DNA of 64,000 nucleotides, taken from Solanum dulcamara. Its lineage: Eukaryota > Streptophyta > Magnoliopsida > Solanales > Solanaceae. This document shows positions 11,558 through 22,268 of this stretch, one piece after another; positions within the stretch are counted from its first letter, which is position 1; each line of letters opens with the position of its first letter. Position numbers and translations under genes: made by a program. Under the pieces are notes generated by a model, which made no database searches, was not told the origin of the DNA, and saw nothing but the letters and a program-made list of their open reading frames with translations. The DNA lies in contig NC_077240.1 of NCBI RefSeq assembly GCF_947179165.1, positions 50,342,501-50,406,500 of the forward strand, in the 5' to 3' direction.

Positions 11558-14395
11558 TGTCACGACCCAACTCCGTAGGCCGTGACTGGTGCCCGAGTTG
11601 GGCACCCATACGTACCCGTAGCCCCACTGAGTATGTTAGCAGAATAAACAAATAAAGAAATCAAAAGAGATCACTAGAGAGAACACGAAAATAGATATAG
11701 TATACGAAGGCCATTAAGGCTGTCACTAAACACAACCCCAAAACATATATACATAACCCACATCACAAGTCTACAGACCTCTACAGAATGATAGTCTAGT
11801 CATATGATGGGACAGGGCCCCGTCGTATCCTTAACCAATATGTACAAATGTACAACAGAAAAGTTAGTACCAAAATAGGGGCTTCGGACAAAGGAGCACT
11901 GCCATCCAATAGGGTGGATGTCCTAAGCGAGCGGATCAGCAAACCGAGTGTCTATACCTGCGAGCATGAAATGCAACCCCCCGAAGAAAAGAGATCAGTA
12001 CGGAAAATGTACCTAGTATGTAAAACATGGACTGCAATAACTAAAGTCATTACCAGAGTAGAATGTGTAAAAATGAGCAAAGTATCCAGAAATATCAAAA
12101 TGCATATCAAAACCACAGATAATGTATGTAGAAAAACATATGCCATATTCAGCCCCATTATAGGACTCGATGAACAAATCGTGGTCGCCGCCCCGTCACC
12201 GGCGCCACAGCATATTATAACTCTAGAGTAGGGAATATTTCCGTAACAAATAATATCATATCAAATGGTCATATCAGATCATATCATATCATATTTATAC
12301 ATGAAACTTCATCACTCCACCAATCCCATGTACAGGTTGTATTTGCCCCCATACGTCAGGGCACACCGAACAATGCAGAGAAGTACGCATGATAACAAAT
12401 ACTGACCCGGGCTCATCCATGAGTGGAGTAGTGAGAACTATATATAATTTAAATTATATTTGAGACTCGATAATCAAAATGAGCTATCGTTCAAAATTAA
12501 GACAAGAGTCATATCAAGAACCCTTTTAAAAGTCGCTATGGATTATATCAAAATAGAACTTCTCAATTCATATACTCGTATCCAAGCGTAATAAAATATC
12601 TTTTGGAAATCAAGAAATTGGCCATCCTAGTGGCTCTAGGAATAGGAACTTCCTTGGAATCATATAAAATTCATATATTTGTTTCATAAATATCATGCCA
12701 AAAGAAAGATTAGATTTTCACACTTATGTCAAAATATGACAAGAGAAGGAATAAGATTTCCATACTTATGCCAAAAACATGCCAAAAAAGGAAACGTTAG
12801 CTTTACATACCTCTTATGGATTACTCTTAATACGTTCGCCTCGTCGTATCTTGAACCTATTTAACATGAAATTAATTCTAAGGTTAGTGACCTTCGACTT
12901 CCCAGCTTGTAATTCTACCACCCCTTACCTATAGGAACCAATCCCTTATCCATTCCCCTCGACTAGTTCATTACTAGTTCCTTAGTTAGTTAAGGAGTTA
13001 ATGGAAATTGACCAGCACCTCCCCTATAACATGCCCTATACGAAATTCCAATTACATCCCTAATTACCACAGCCAACCAACAACAACAACTTGCAGAACA
13101 TAAACAAGTAATTCACATCAATATTACAAGATACAAACTCCAAACAATTCGTTCAAAACTACGATACCAAAACATGGTGTTTAGTCTTTATTTCATAAAA
13201 CCTTTAACCCTACAAAATGGAGGGTCATGTGGATGAAACCAGAAGGATCTACACCCCTTTTAGAACACTTTCCACCCCTGCAACACACAATTAAACCACC
13301 TGCAAGCACAACACAACAACCACAACAGCCTACTCGACTCGATTTAACTATAACGACCTTAGTTTAGTTTGTTTCTAACGTCAAGCATCCCTGTGCAATT
13401 TTTATACTTACAGCCACATATAAGACGTGTAATACATTCCAAAACCACACCATAAACTCCAAATTGAAAGAAAAACCCTTACCTTACCCGAAATTGGCCA
13501 AAGCTTGCCAAAACTTACCTCGGAAGCTTTCTAACGCGACTGAAAAGTAGTGGACTGCTCATTACCCTTCCTTGCCGCCCCAAAGCATAAATTTACATTA
13601 GTAGCACCTTCATATCATTTTGGTATACCCGATATAATTAATTCATGCAATAAAAGTTGGGGACATACCTTTCTTTGCTTAAACCCGTAGCTCCCTCTCT
13701 TAGCTCTTAGGGTTTTCTTTCAACTCTCTCTTATTTTCTAAGTGGTAAAAGACTTAATATGATGACTTAGTCATCAAATAACATACATATAATTTACCTT
13801 AAGAGGTTACATGTGTTATCCCCTAAGGGTGACATGTGTCATACTTTCATTGGGCCACCCCAACCATGCAACCTCTCCAACGCTGCCACATATCATGTGG
13901 GACCTACCCCAAGTAGGTGTGTCACCTACTTGGTCCAAGTAGGTGCATCATCTACTTGGTCCAAGTAGGTGCATCATCTGCTTGCTTCTAAGTAGGTGCA
14001 TCACCTGCCTTCTTCTAAGTAGGTGCTACACCTCCTTTCGCTTCTTCCGTGGGTTCGCAACTTCGTCTCACTTTAAGAACCTATAAAATCCTTGCTACGC
14101 AAGCTCGACATGCACTCCAGTAGCTTAAGTATGTAAGACACCCAAGTTGGTGGCTTACGCAAGTAAGTCGAGTCCTACGACACATTACTTGACCTCCAAC
14201 TTCTTTCGACTTCTCATAACCCTATTTCCAACCTTCTCTACTATGGGGTATCACATTCTCCCCTCATTAAAGTTGTTTTATAGTGTTATATATTGTCCGA
14301 CTCACATGATGACTTCTAAGAAACTTAAGAGACTTTCCAGAAACTTAAGAAGCTTAAGAAGCGTTCCAAGGTACCAAAGTATGGGGTGTAACAAA
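11558..14395 (-). repeat. Element E 5' LTR
   Basis: About 2.84 kb; plus-strand edges TGTCACGACCC (low) and GGGGTGTAACA (high). It aligns with 6270-9125 over its whole length and is followed by the target duplication AATAC. The dyad tandem repeat is at 13905-14035. Confidence 0.87.
13905..14035. repeat. AAGTAGGTG / CACCT dyad tandem repeat in E 5' LTR
   Basis: Sister array to 8640-8765, with about five copies; spacing and last-copy sequence (GGTGCTAC) are conserved between the two LTRs, so the array predates this insertion. Confidence 0.75.
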
Positions 14396-15060
14396 TACAC
14401 TTTCCTCAAATCACGGTACATCTTGGTGGATCCCGGATGAATTGAATACCGAGAACTATGGACCTCATTCAATATCAATTCCCTTATTCCATCCACATTA
14501 GGTACACACAAATGACCTTGGTAGCAAAGTACCCCATATCCCCCTTGGGAGAAATTCTCAATGGCTTTTTTGAGCACCAACTTCTTCAATTCAATTAAAA
14601 TCGGATCATGGTCTTGTTTTGCCTTAACATCCAACACAAGAGATGATTCTGAGCCATTATGCACAAGAACACCTCTATTATTGGAATCAATCAAATGCAC
14701 ACATAAATGTGCTAATCTATGAACATTCTTAACCAACTTCTTCCTACCTTCCTCAACATGAGCAATGCTATCCATGGACCATCTAAGAGCATTGGCTACA
14801 ACATTTGCTTTACGCGGATGGTACAACACACTCATATCATAATCCTTTAGAAGTTCAATCCATATCCTTTGCCTAATGTTCAATTTCCTTTGGATAAACA
14901 TATATTTCAAGATTTTGTGGTCGGTGAACACATCAACATGCATCCCATAAAGGTAATAAAGCCAAATTTTCAAAGCAAACACAACTGCCGCAAGTTTAAG
15001 ATCTTGGGTTGGATAGTTCCGTTCATTCACTTTAAGTTGCCTAGAGGCATATGATATAAC
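14396..15060 (-). pseudogene. Element A: RNase H and linker to integrase, nearly open
   Basis: A minus-strand frame beginning at 15030 is the longest surviving piece of A's pol. It reads [20 protein letters not shown], then [12 protein letters not shown] and [23 protein letters not shown], the RNase H domain of gypsy Pol. It then runs to the integrase N-terminal histidine region ([20 protein letters not shown]) and stops being homologous exactly at the E insertion. RNase H removes the RNA strand during reverse transcription. At the upstream end it joins the duplicated unit at about 15049. Confidence 0.8.
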
Positions 15061-16604
15061 CTTACCATGTTACATCAAAAAACAACCAAAACTAACACAT
15101 GAGTGATCATAATAAACAACAAACACATCCAAACCTTCGGGCAATGTCAAGATAGGACCTGACGTAAGGTGATCCTTCAATACTTGGAAACTTTTTTCAC
15201 ATTCATCTGACCGCTAAAACTTCACTTTTTTTGTTCAACCTTATCAAAGGAAAAGAAATAGAGGAGAACCCTTCAACAAACCTTCTATAGTATCCGGCCA
15301 AGCCCAAAAAGTTTCTAATATCCGAATGAGACAATGGTCTAGGCCAATTCTTCACCTCCTCCATTTTCTTTGGATAAACCCTTATCCAATCACCGAACAC
15401 CTCATCGCCAAGAAATGCAACTTTCCTTAGACAAAATTATCATTTAGTAAACTTGGGAAATAGTTACTTATCCCTTTAACTTTACGACACCATCCTCAAG
15501 TGACCCATACGGTCTTCCTCATTCCGAAGGTAAATCAAAATGTCATCAATAGATACAATGACAAACATGTCAAAGTATGGATTAAAAATACGATTCATCA
15601 AATCCATGAACATAGTAGGAGTATTAGTCAACCCAAATGACATAACTAGAAATTAAAAATAATCATACCTTTTTCGAAATGCCATTTTGAAAATATCACA
15701 CTCCCTTACACTTTGTTGATAATAACTGGAATGAAGATCAATTTTTAACAAGTAGCTTTCCCCTTGCAATTGACCAAACAAATCATCTATCATCGGAATT
15801 GGATACTTGTTCGTTATGGTGACCTTATTCAATTGATGGTAATCTATACACATTTAGAGTGACCCATCCTTCTTCCTAATAAAAAACAATGGATGCATTA
15901 GAGGCATGTAACCAATCCATACCTAGATTAATATCAAAATCGGTGATGTCTAGTTCAACAAGATCACAAGGAATAACTTTATGCAAGCCCGACAAGGGAT
16001 AATTTTTATAAATTATATTGGCTAACACAAAATCACTAACGGAAGTATAAACCCAAAAGGGTTCTAAAAATACTAAACTAAAAAGGGTTCTAAAAACACT
16101 TCGGGGCACACATCAACCCTCATAGAAAGGTAAGTAGTAACAAAAGATAAGTTGACATCGAGATCAAGCAATGTATAAAGATCAAATTTAAAGACCCGCA
16201 ACATACCTATAACCACATCGGGTGTTTCATCCACCTCTTGCCTAACATGAAGAGCATAGAATCGGTTGTTGCATTGGCCACCCTTTTGTTAAGTTTTGGC
16301 ACCTTGTTGCACTTGTCCTCCATGAGTAACTTGACCTTAAGGATGACCTTCTCTACCTTTGGTGGAAACATAAGGGCACTCAGATTGCTTATGGCCCACC
16401 TTGCCACATCCATAGAAAGTACCCATTCCATGAAACACCTTTCTTCATGATTCTTTCCACACTTATTACACTTTGGAAAAATGGAGCTACTAGAACTCAC
16501 ACCTCTATATTTACCCTTAGGTTATGACACCCTATCCTTAACAAACTTCTTTCCAAAGCCATGGCCTTGTTGAGAACAGCCACGACCATCACCACCGGTC
16601 CTAG
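15049..16604 (-). pseudogene. Element A internal duplication, unit 1: RT, protease, gag end
   Basis: Minus strand from the top: gag zinc knuckle (CNKCGKNHEERC, about 16450-16485), protease-type region (SGLHKVIPCDLVELDI and GMDWL, 16109-15876), RT N-terminal part ([12 protein letters not shown], 15853-15653), RT active-site region (SIDDI at about 15536-15550), and RT end/RNase H start (GYYRRFVEGFSS, 15400-15203). Compared with unit 2 it lacks about 430 bases between RT and protease near 15890, with the repeated string TGGATGCATTAGAGG at the break. All frames are broken. Together with 16605-18577 it forms a tandem repeat inside pol. Confidence 0.75.
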
Positions 16605-18577
16605 CATATGATATAACCTTACCATATTGCATTAAAACACAACCGAAACCAACACGTAAGGCATCATAATAAACAAAAACCCATCCAACCCTTTGGGCAA
16701 TATCAAGATAGGAGCTGACGTAAGATGATCCTTCAATACTTGGAATTTTTTTCACATTCATCTGACCATTGAAACTTCACTTTCTTTTGGTTAACCTAAT
16801 CAAAGACGAAGAAATAGAGGAGAACCTTTCTACAAACCTTATATAGTATCCGGCCAAGCCCAAAAAGTATCTAATATCCGAATAAGACAATGGTCTAGGC
16901 CAATTCTTTACCTCCTCCATTTTCTTTGGATCAACCCTTATCAAATCACCGGATACCTCATGGCCAAGAAATGCAACTTTCCTTAGACAAAATTTTAAAT
17001 TAGTAAACTTAGCAAATAGTTACTTATCCCTCAAACTTTACGACACAATTCTCAAGTGACTCATACGATCTTCCTCATTCTGAGAGTAAATCAAAATGTC
17101 ATCAATAGACACAACGACAAACATATCTAACTATGGCTTAAAAATATGATTCATCAAATCCATGAAAATAGTAGGAGCATTAGTCAACCCAAACGACATA
17201 ACTAGAAATTAAAAATAACCATACCTTGTTCGTAATGCCATTTTGGAAATATCACACTCCCTTACACTTTGTTGATGATAACTGGAATGAAGATCAATTT
17301 TTGGGAAGTAAATTTTCCCTTGTAATTGACCAAATAAATCATCTATCCTCGGAATTGGATATGTGTTCGTTACGGTGACCTTATTCAATTGACGATAATC
17401 TATACACATTTGGAGTGACCCATCTTTCTTCCTAATAAAAAATATGGGAGTACCCCATGGTGAAATACTTGACCTTCTGAAGCCCTTATCCAATAAGTCT
17501 TTCAATTTCTCTTTCAACTCCTTAAGTTTCGCTGGAGCCATACAGTAAGGAGGAATAACAATACGTTGATTATTGGAAAAGAGATCTATGGAAAAGTCAA
17601 TTTACCTTTTGGGAGGAACACCAGGCAAGTCATCAAGGGAAATAATAGGAAACTCATTAACTATACGGACCGACTCAGGAGTAGGAGTTTGAAAATCAAC
17701 ATCCCTAACTCGCACTATGTGATAAATACACTCTTGGAAATTATTTTCCAAGCATTAAGACATGGGATGAATTAACCTTTATCCATCAAACCATTACCCT
17801 TATATTCAAGAATACGCTTATTAGGAAATTGAAACTTGACTCTACAGGTTCTATAATCAATGGATGCATTAGAGGCATATAACCAGTGCATACCTCGAAT
17901 AATATGAAAATTGTTTATGTCTAGTTCAACAAGATCACAAGGAATAACTTTATGCAAGCCCGACATTGGACAATTTCTATAAATTATGTCCGCTAACATA
18001 GAATCACCAATGGAAGTATAAACCTAAGAGGGTTCTAAAAATACTAAACCGAAAAGGGTTCTAAAAACAATTCAGGGCACACATCAAACCTCATAGAAAG
18101 GTAAGAAGTAACAAAAGATAAGTTGATATCTAGATCAAGCAATGCATAAAGATCAAATTTAAAGACCCGCAACATACCCGTAACCACATCAGGTGTTTAG
18201 TCCACATCTTGCCTAGCATTAAGAGCATAGAATCAGTTGTTGCATTGGCCACCTTTTAGTTAAGTTTTGGCACCTTATTGTACTTGTCCTCCATGAGTAA
18301 CTTGACCTTGAGGATGACCTTCTCTGCCTTTGTTGGAAACATAAGGGCAATCGAATTGCTTATGCCCACCTTGCCTCATACATAGCAAGCACCCATTCCA
18401 TGAAACACCTTTCTTCATGATTCTTTCTACACTTATTACACTTTGGAAAAGTGGAGCTACTAGCACTCACACCTCTACCTTTACCCTTATGTTATGACAC
18501 CTTATCCTTAACAAACTTCTTTCCCAAGCTATGGCCTTGTTGAGAATGGCCACTACCATTACTACCGGTCCTAGCAT
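16605..18577 (-). pseudogene. Element A internal duplication, unit 2: RT, protease, gag end
   Basis: Second copy of the unit, longer and better kept. Minus strand: zinc knuckle region (18466-18275), protease-type region (LADIIYRNCPMSGLHKVIPC, 17999-17772), RT with [20 protein letters not shown] and [20 protein letters not shown] (17541-17209), then a decayed RT end. The unit boundary falls at CCTAGCATATG. At 16761-16522 the frame passes from RNase H (CVLMQYGKVISYAR) straight into gag (TGGDGRGCSQQGHG), the direct mark of the duplication junction. Confidence 0.78.
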
Positions 18578-19347
18578 ATGAGAACCCACCTTCATATCAA
18601 GCCCACTAAGAGTCTCAGATCTTCATCTCTGAGTTTCTATCCATTAAATTATTAGGAAAAAGTAATGAGCCAAGATATGTCTATTTCCTTAAAAAGAATA
18701 GTGGTACAACATTCATTTGTATCCAAGTCAGATACCCCTGATATGAATTGGCTTATTCGAGTACTTGGATCGATAACCAATGAAGGAGCATACTTGCATA
18801 GCTTGGTGATCTTGAGGGCATAATCCCTCATACCCATGTTTCCCTTCCTATGATTGATGAACTACAATACATTTTCCTTTCTTAGCTCTAGAGGGAAGAA
18901 ATGATCAAGAAAAGCAATCTTGAAGGCTTCCCACTAATTAGGACCTTCATCCACTATTTTCAACTTCCATTTAGAATACCAGACTTGAGCAACACTCTTG
19001 AGTTGATAAGCTTCCAACTCCGCTTTCTCTTCCTAAGTCACGCCCATAATACTCATTATCTTATAAACCTGCTCAATGAACTCTTGAGGATCCTTATCAA
19101 CTTTTGAACCATGTAACTCGGGAGGGTTCATCCTTGCAAACTCCCTTACTCTAGAAGCTGGAGTAGGAGTACTAGGAGGAGCCACAACCCCTTGGTTGGC
19201 CACAACTTGGGGTAGTATGGTAATAGCAGTTTGGTACTGCACAAAAGTCACTTGGTTGGGTAGGGGACCATTGTCTTGACAGACCAGAGGAGCTTGGTCT
19301 GCGTTTGCATTGACCCCTCTTTACATGGGTGCTTTTCTTAGAGGCAT
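18578..19347 (-). pseudogene. Element A gag, N-terminal part, broken
   Basis: Likely start ATG at 19347. Minus-strand frames show the gag core SRVREFARMNPPELHGSKVDKDPQEFIEQVYKI (19160-19035) and, downstream, MGMRDYALKITKLCKYAPSLV and a CTTILFKEIDISWL stretch (18837-18652). Stops and frameshifts break it. It continues into the zinc-knuckle region of duplication unit 2. The order LTR, primer-binding site, gag fits a normal 5' end. Confidence 0.75.
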
Positions 19348-19548
19348 TTTCAAAAATTGCAAAGGACAATCATTAGGGAAATGAAGTCTTAGAGTCTATT
19401 CTATCGCATAATATTGATCATGAAAGAAGTGAGGATTTCCTAAAATGCCTTACAGCCTCCTATTAATAAATATGGCATTCTTCACACCCATGAGTAAGAC
19501 TCTACCTATTACGGCTTTTTGGACTTCCTAAAATATCTTAAACATTGT

Positions 19549-19560
19549 GCTCTAATACCA
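19549..19560 (-). other. Primer-binding site of element A
   Basis: Minus-strand TGGTATTAGAGC, one mismatch from the initiator tRNA-Met complement TGGTATCAGAGC, five bases from the LTR edge at 19566. Confidence 0.8.
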
Positions 19561-19565
19561 AGTTT

Positions 19566-21677
19566 GTCACTACCCGAAATAGGCCCTACACATGACACGG
19601 CGATCGAAACCCCGAAGGACTACAACCAAGCCTATTGACATGCCATTAATCATAAATAAGGTAAAGTAAAGTAGAACATATCATAAGAAAAGTCTAGAAT
19701 CATGAATCATAAGAAAAGTGTAACTTGACTACATAGACTCTACACTATTTCGTCCAATAAATGCCTCTACTGAACAAAAAAGGGCGGAGGTTAAGACATG
19801 TCCCAAGATCACCGTCAACATGAATGAAATAAAGAGCCAACTCATAACTAGCCCTCTATAGATGAGGACAAAACAAAACTCCACTGGGTGGAAGCTCAAC
19901 TAGCCACGTGTAGGAATGTGATCCTCAACCACTACATTATGAGATAATATAATCAACAATATACGTTAGTACATTTGAATGTAATAAGTATGTGGGCAAT
20001 CTATACAACACAAATTATAAGATGCGATGATCAATTGAGTACATGATAAAGAGAATAAGTAAAGTCATGTGTAAACCATAATGATCAAAGCATTCAAGAG
20101 ATATAGTTGAAATCATTAAAAACATAAAGAGCATATACATAAGTGGGATAGAACCATAACCGACAATAAGACCATGTGAGCTTTAACATGGAATCCTAGT
20201 GTCTCCTCATACAACGAAAGAAAAGGGAATCTACTTGCCAAGGTAGACTCTACCCTGCTAGGCAGGTCCGGTACATACGCTATATGTGAATTCACTAGCT
20301 AGGCCATATTGGCAAATCCTACGGTGGCACATAGTTATTATACAAAAGAGTTTATATAAAGACCCTATTGGTCGAGCTCCCACCTCAAATCATCATTCGG
20401 TTCTAAGTGAAATCACATGAAATACGTAACACAATAATCATACTTAACATATATCATAAACTTGTCAGCAAACTTCATAATTCATACATTATCCCATTTT
20501 CATGTCATACTTGCAATGTGAGTATAAGCCTTTCAACATCACAATATCATACTTTCATAATTAATGTCATTAGGTTCCTAGGTCACCAATTAAGGAACCT
20601 AAGTCATCTCTCTTCATATCTTACATGGAATTCATATATCAAATATAATTTTAATTCGTAATCACAATTCATATTTAAGATTAGGGTAAAATTTTAATAC
20701 ATAGTCAATTTGATTGAAACCATAAAATACTTGAAAATCATTGAACTTCGTAGTCATAATTCATGTGAATCGCCATTGAAAATAACTTCATGCATGTTCT
20801 ATACATAATTCTACTTGAAATTATGCAATTAATATAAAATCATACTTATAATGATCATGTATGATAATTAAATACAAAACTGAAAAAAGCCCGGCACAAT
20901 TCATCAAAACTTGGGTTTAAAAGTAATAAAAATTCAAGAGAATTTTGGGGAAAATCTTGGGACTCCATGGGTGAAAGAAACGCATGGATCAATCCCTACA
21001 TACCTTGAACAATTGACCCTTGAATTCGAGAGGAGTAGACTTGTTCTTTAAGAAACCCTAGCCAAAACCTTGATAAAGAAGATGATATCTTGAAGGAACC
21101 TTGAGAGAAAAGTCTTAAAGTTATTTGGGAGTTAATAAGGGAATGAAAAGGGTTTTAAAGTATTTATAATAGTTAACACCATTAATGTAGTCCTAAAACG
21201 TCCATATACATTAATACTATATAGGGAAATGACCAAAATACCCCTCATTAATCCTGGCCGGGCAACCCTACAATTTGGGGTCTATGATTCATAGAACTTA
21301 TGATGAGTCATGGTAACAATTCATCCTGCATCCTTAAAAATCCCTGAAAGTTGGGTCTATGATCTTACTCTACGAGTTGTGCCTACGACTCATCCTCTAG
21401 TCTACGATTCGTAAACCTTACTCGTCCTGCACATCCTGGAAACCTACAAATCCTGAGCCTCTAAAATATTTCTACTAGTCAATATTACAACTAATCCTTA
21501 TGCCTATGACTCATCATGTTGAGTCATAGGACCTATCATGAAATTAGGTCATGAACAAGCTCAAGGATCCCTCTACGACTTGTCCTTACGAGTCGTAGAG
21601 TGACTCATGGACTTGAATTTAGTAAACATTTTGAGAATTTCTCCCTGGTTTTGACTTTTTGATATCCAAGTCTCATA
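19566..21677 (-). repeat. Element A 5' LTR
   Basis: About 2.1 kb. Low edge TGTCACTACCC next to the primer-binding site; the high edge reads CTCATA where the sister LTR has CTTACA. It is followed by AAAGG (21678-21682), the copy of the target site at 2772-2776. The last 86 bases (21592-21677) are repeated at 31356-31440 by the tandem duplication. Confidence 0.8.
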
Positions 21678-22268
21678 AAAGGTGATTTATGCAACAAAGT
21701 TTAGGATTGATGATTATATGATGTTTCAAGAAAAGTTAAAGATAGGGCTAGTTAAGTCCCTAAAGATGTTTATGGTCAAAGATATGTAATGATGGAAAGG
21801 CCTAAACCCACATTGCATGAGTTATATGATAGATGCTCTAATCCTATGCTTTTCCTATGATGATGTTAGATGAGCAATTTTTATGATGTTTTGTAAATAT
21901 GGATTGACATTAGTTATTATTTTTCCCTATAATGTTTATGAATGTTTTATGAGTTCTGTTGGGATATTGACTAAGCACCGAGAGGACTTTTATGTGGGGT
22001 TTGGTATTGTAGAACAGTTAGTTACCAAGGAAATCCTAGTATCAACCCTTAGTCCCAAATTATGTTTCCCGCATAGGATTACACATGCCAATATAGAAAA
22101 GCTAGTGGATCTATATAACCCAGTTAAAAGAGACTTAATGGAGTATGCCCTAGCAAGGTAGTCTCCCCTGTCTTAATGCAGGAGTCATCAGATTCCATGT
22201 ATTAGCTTGCATGGACTTATATGTCAGTTAAAGGTCATCGGAATCCATGTATTAGCTCGTATGTTCTT
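21678..22268 (+). repeat. Element B 3' LTR, segment 2 of 3
   Basis: Continuation of the B LTR after element A, up to the C insertion. It contains the 'AATGGAGTATGCCCTAGCAAGG' and 'ATTCCATGTATTAGCTTGCATGG' blocks shared with D and I LTRs. Its sister copy is 31441-31850 plus 47910-47990. The last five bases, TTCTT (22264-22268), are the target site of C. The open frame 21883-22161 lies wholly within LTR sequence and is not taken as a gene. Confidence 0.75.

Larger units (their letters stand above)
6270..14395 (-). mobile_element. Element E: gag-only LTR retrotransposon inserted in element A
   Basis: Minus strand: 5' LTR 14395-11558, primer-binding site at 11553-11540, gag about 11344-9829, a 5S rRNA-like segment 9429-9325, polypurine tract just above 9125, 3' LTR 9125-6270. 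Target duplications AATAC flank it exactly (6265-6269 and 14396-14400). The internal region is only 2.4 kb and contains no protease, RT, RNase H or integrase, so the element is non-autonomous, like the gag-only 'TR-GAG' class described in plants. The LTRs differ mainly by transitions. Removing E rejoins the integrase reading of A. Confidence 0.9.
2777..21677 (-). mobile_element. Element A: Ty3/gypsy retrotransposon with LTRs, interrupted by element E
   Basis: Minus-strand gypsy element. Reading the minus strand: 5' LTR 21677-19566, primer-binding site 19560-19549, gag, protease, RT, RNase H, integrase, polypurine tract just above 4832, 3' LTR 4832-2777. The flanking direct repeats are AAAGG at 2772-2776 and 21678-21682. 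Element E (6270-14395) sits in the integrase region, so A's own DNA is about 10.8 kb. It also carries an internal tandem duplication of protease and RT (15049-18577). Integrase wording and chromodomain-like tail point to a chromovirus of the Tekay/Del type (inference). Many stops and frameshifts make it inactive. Confidence 0.85.

Noticed and set aside
2777..21677. Endogenous plant pararetrovirus
   Set aside because: Presence of LTRs, primer-binding site, integrase and 5-base target duplications identifies a Ty3/gypsy retrotransposon; no movement protein or coat motif was seen.
21883..22161. 92-codon plus-strand open frame as a gene
   Set aside because: It lies in B LTR sequence, and the paralogous copy at 31630-31850 does not keep the frame.
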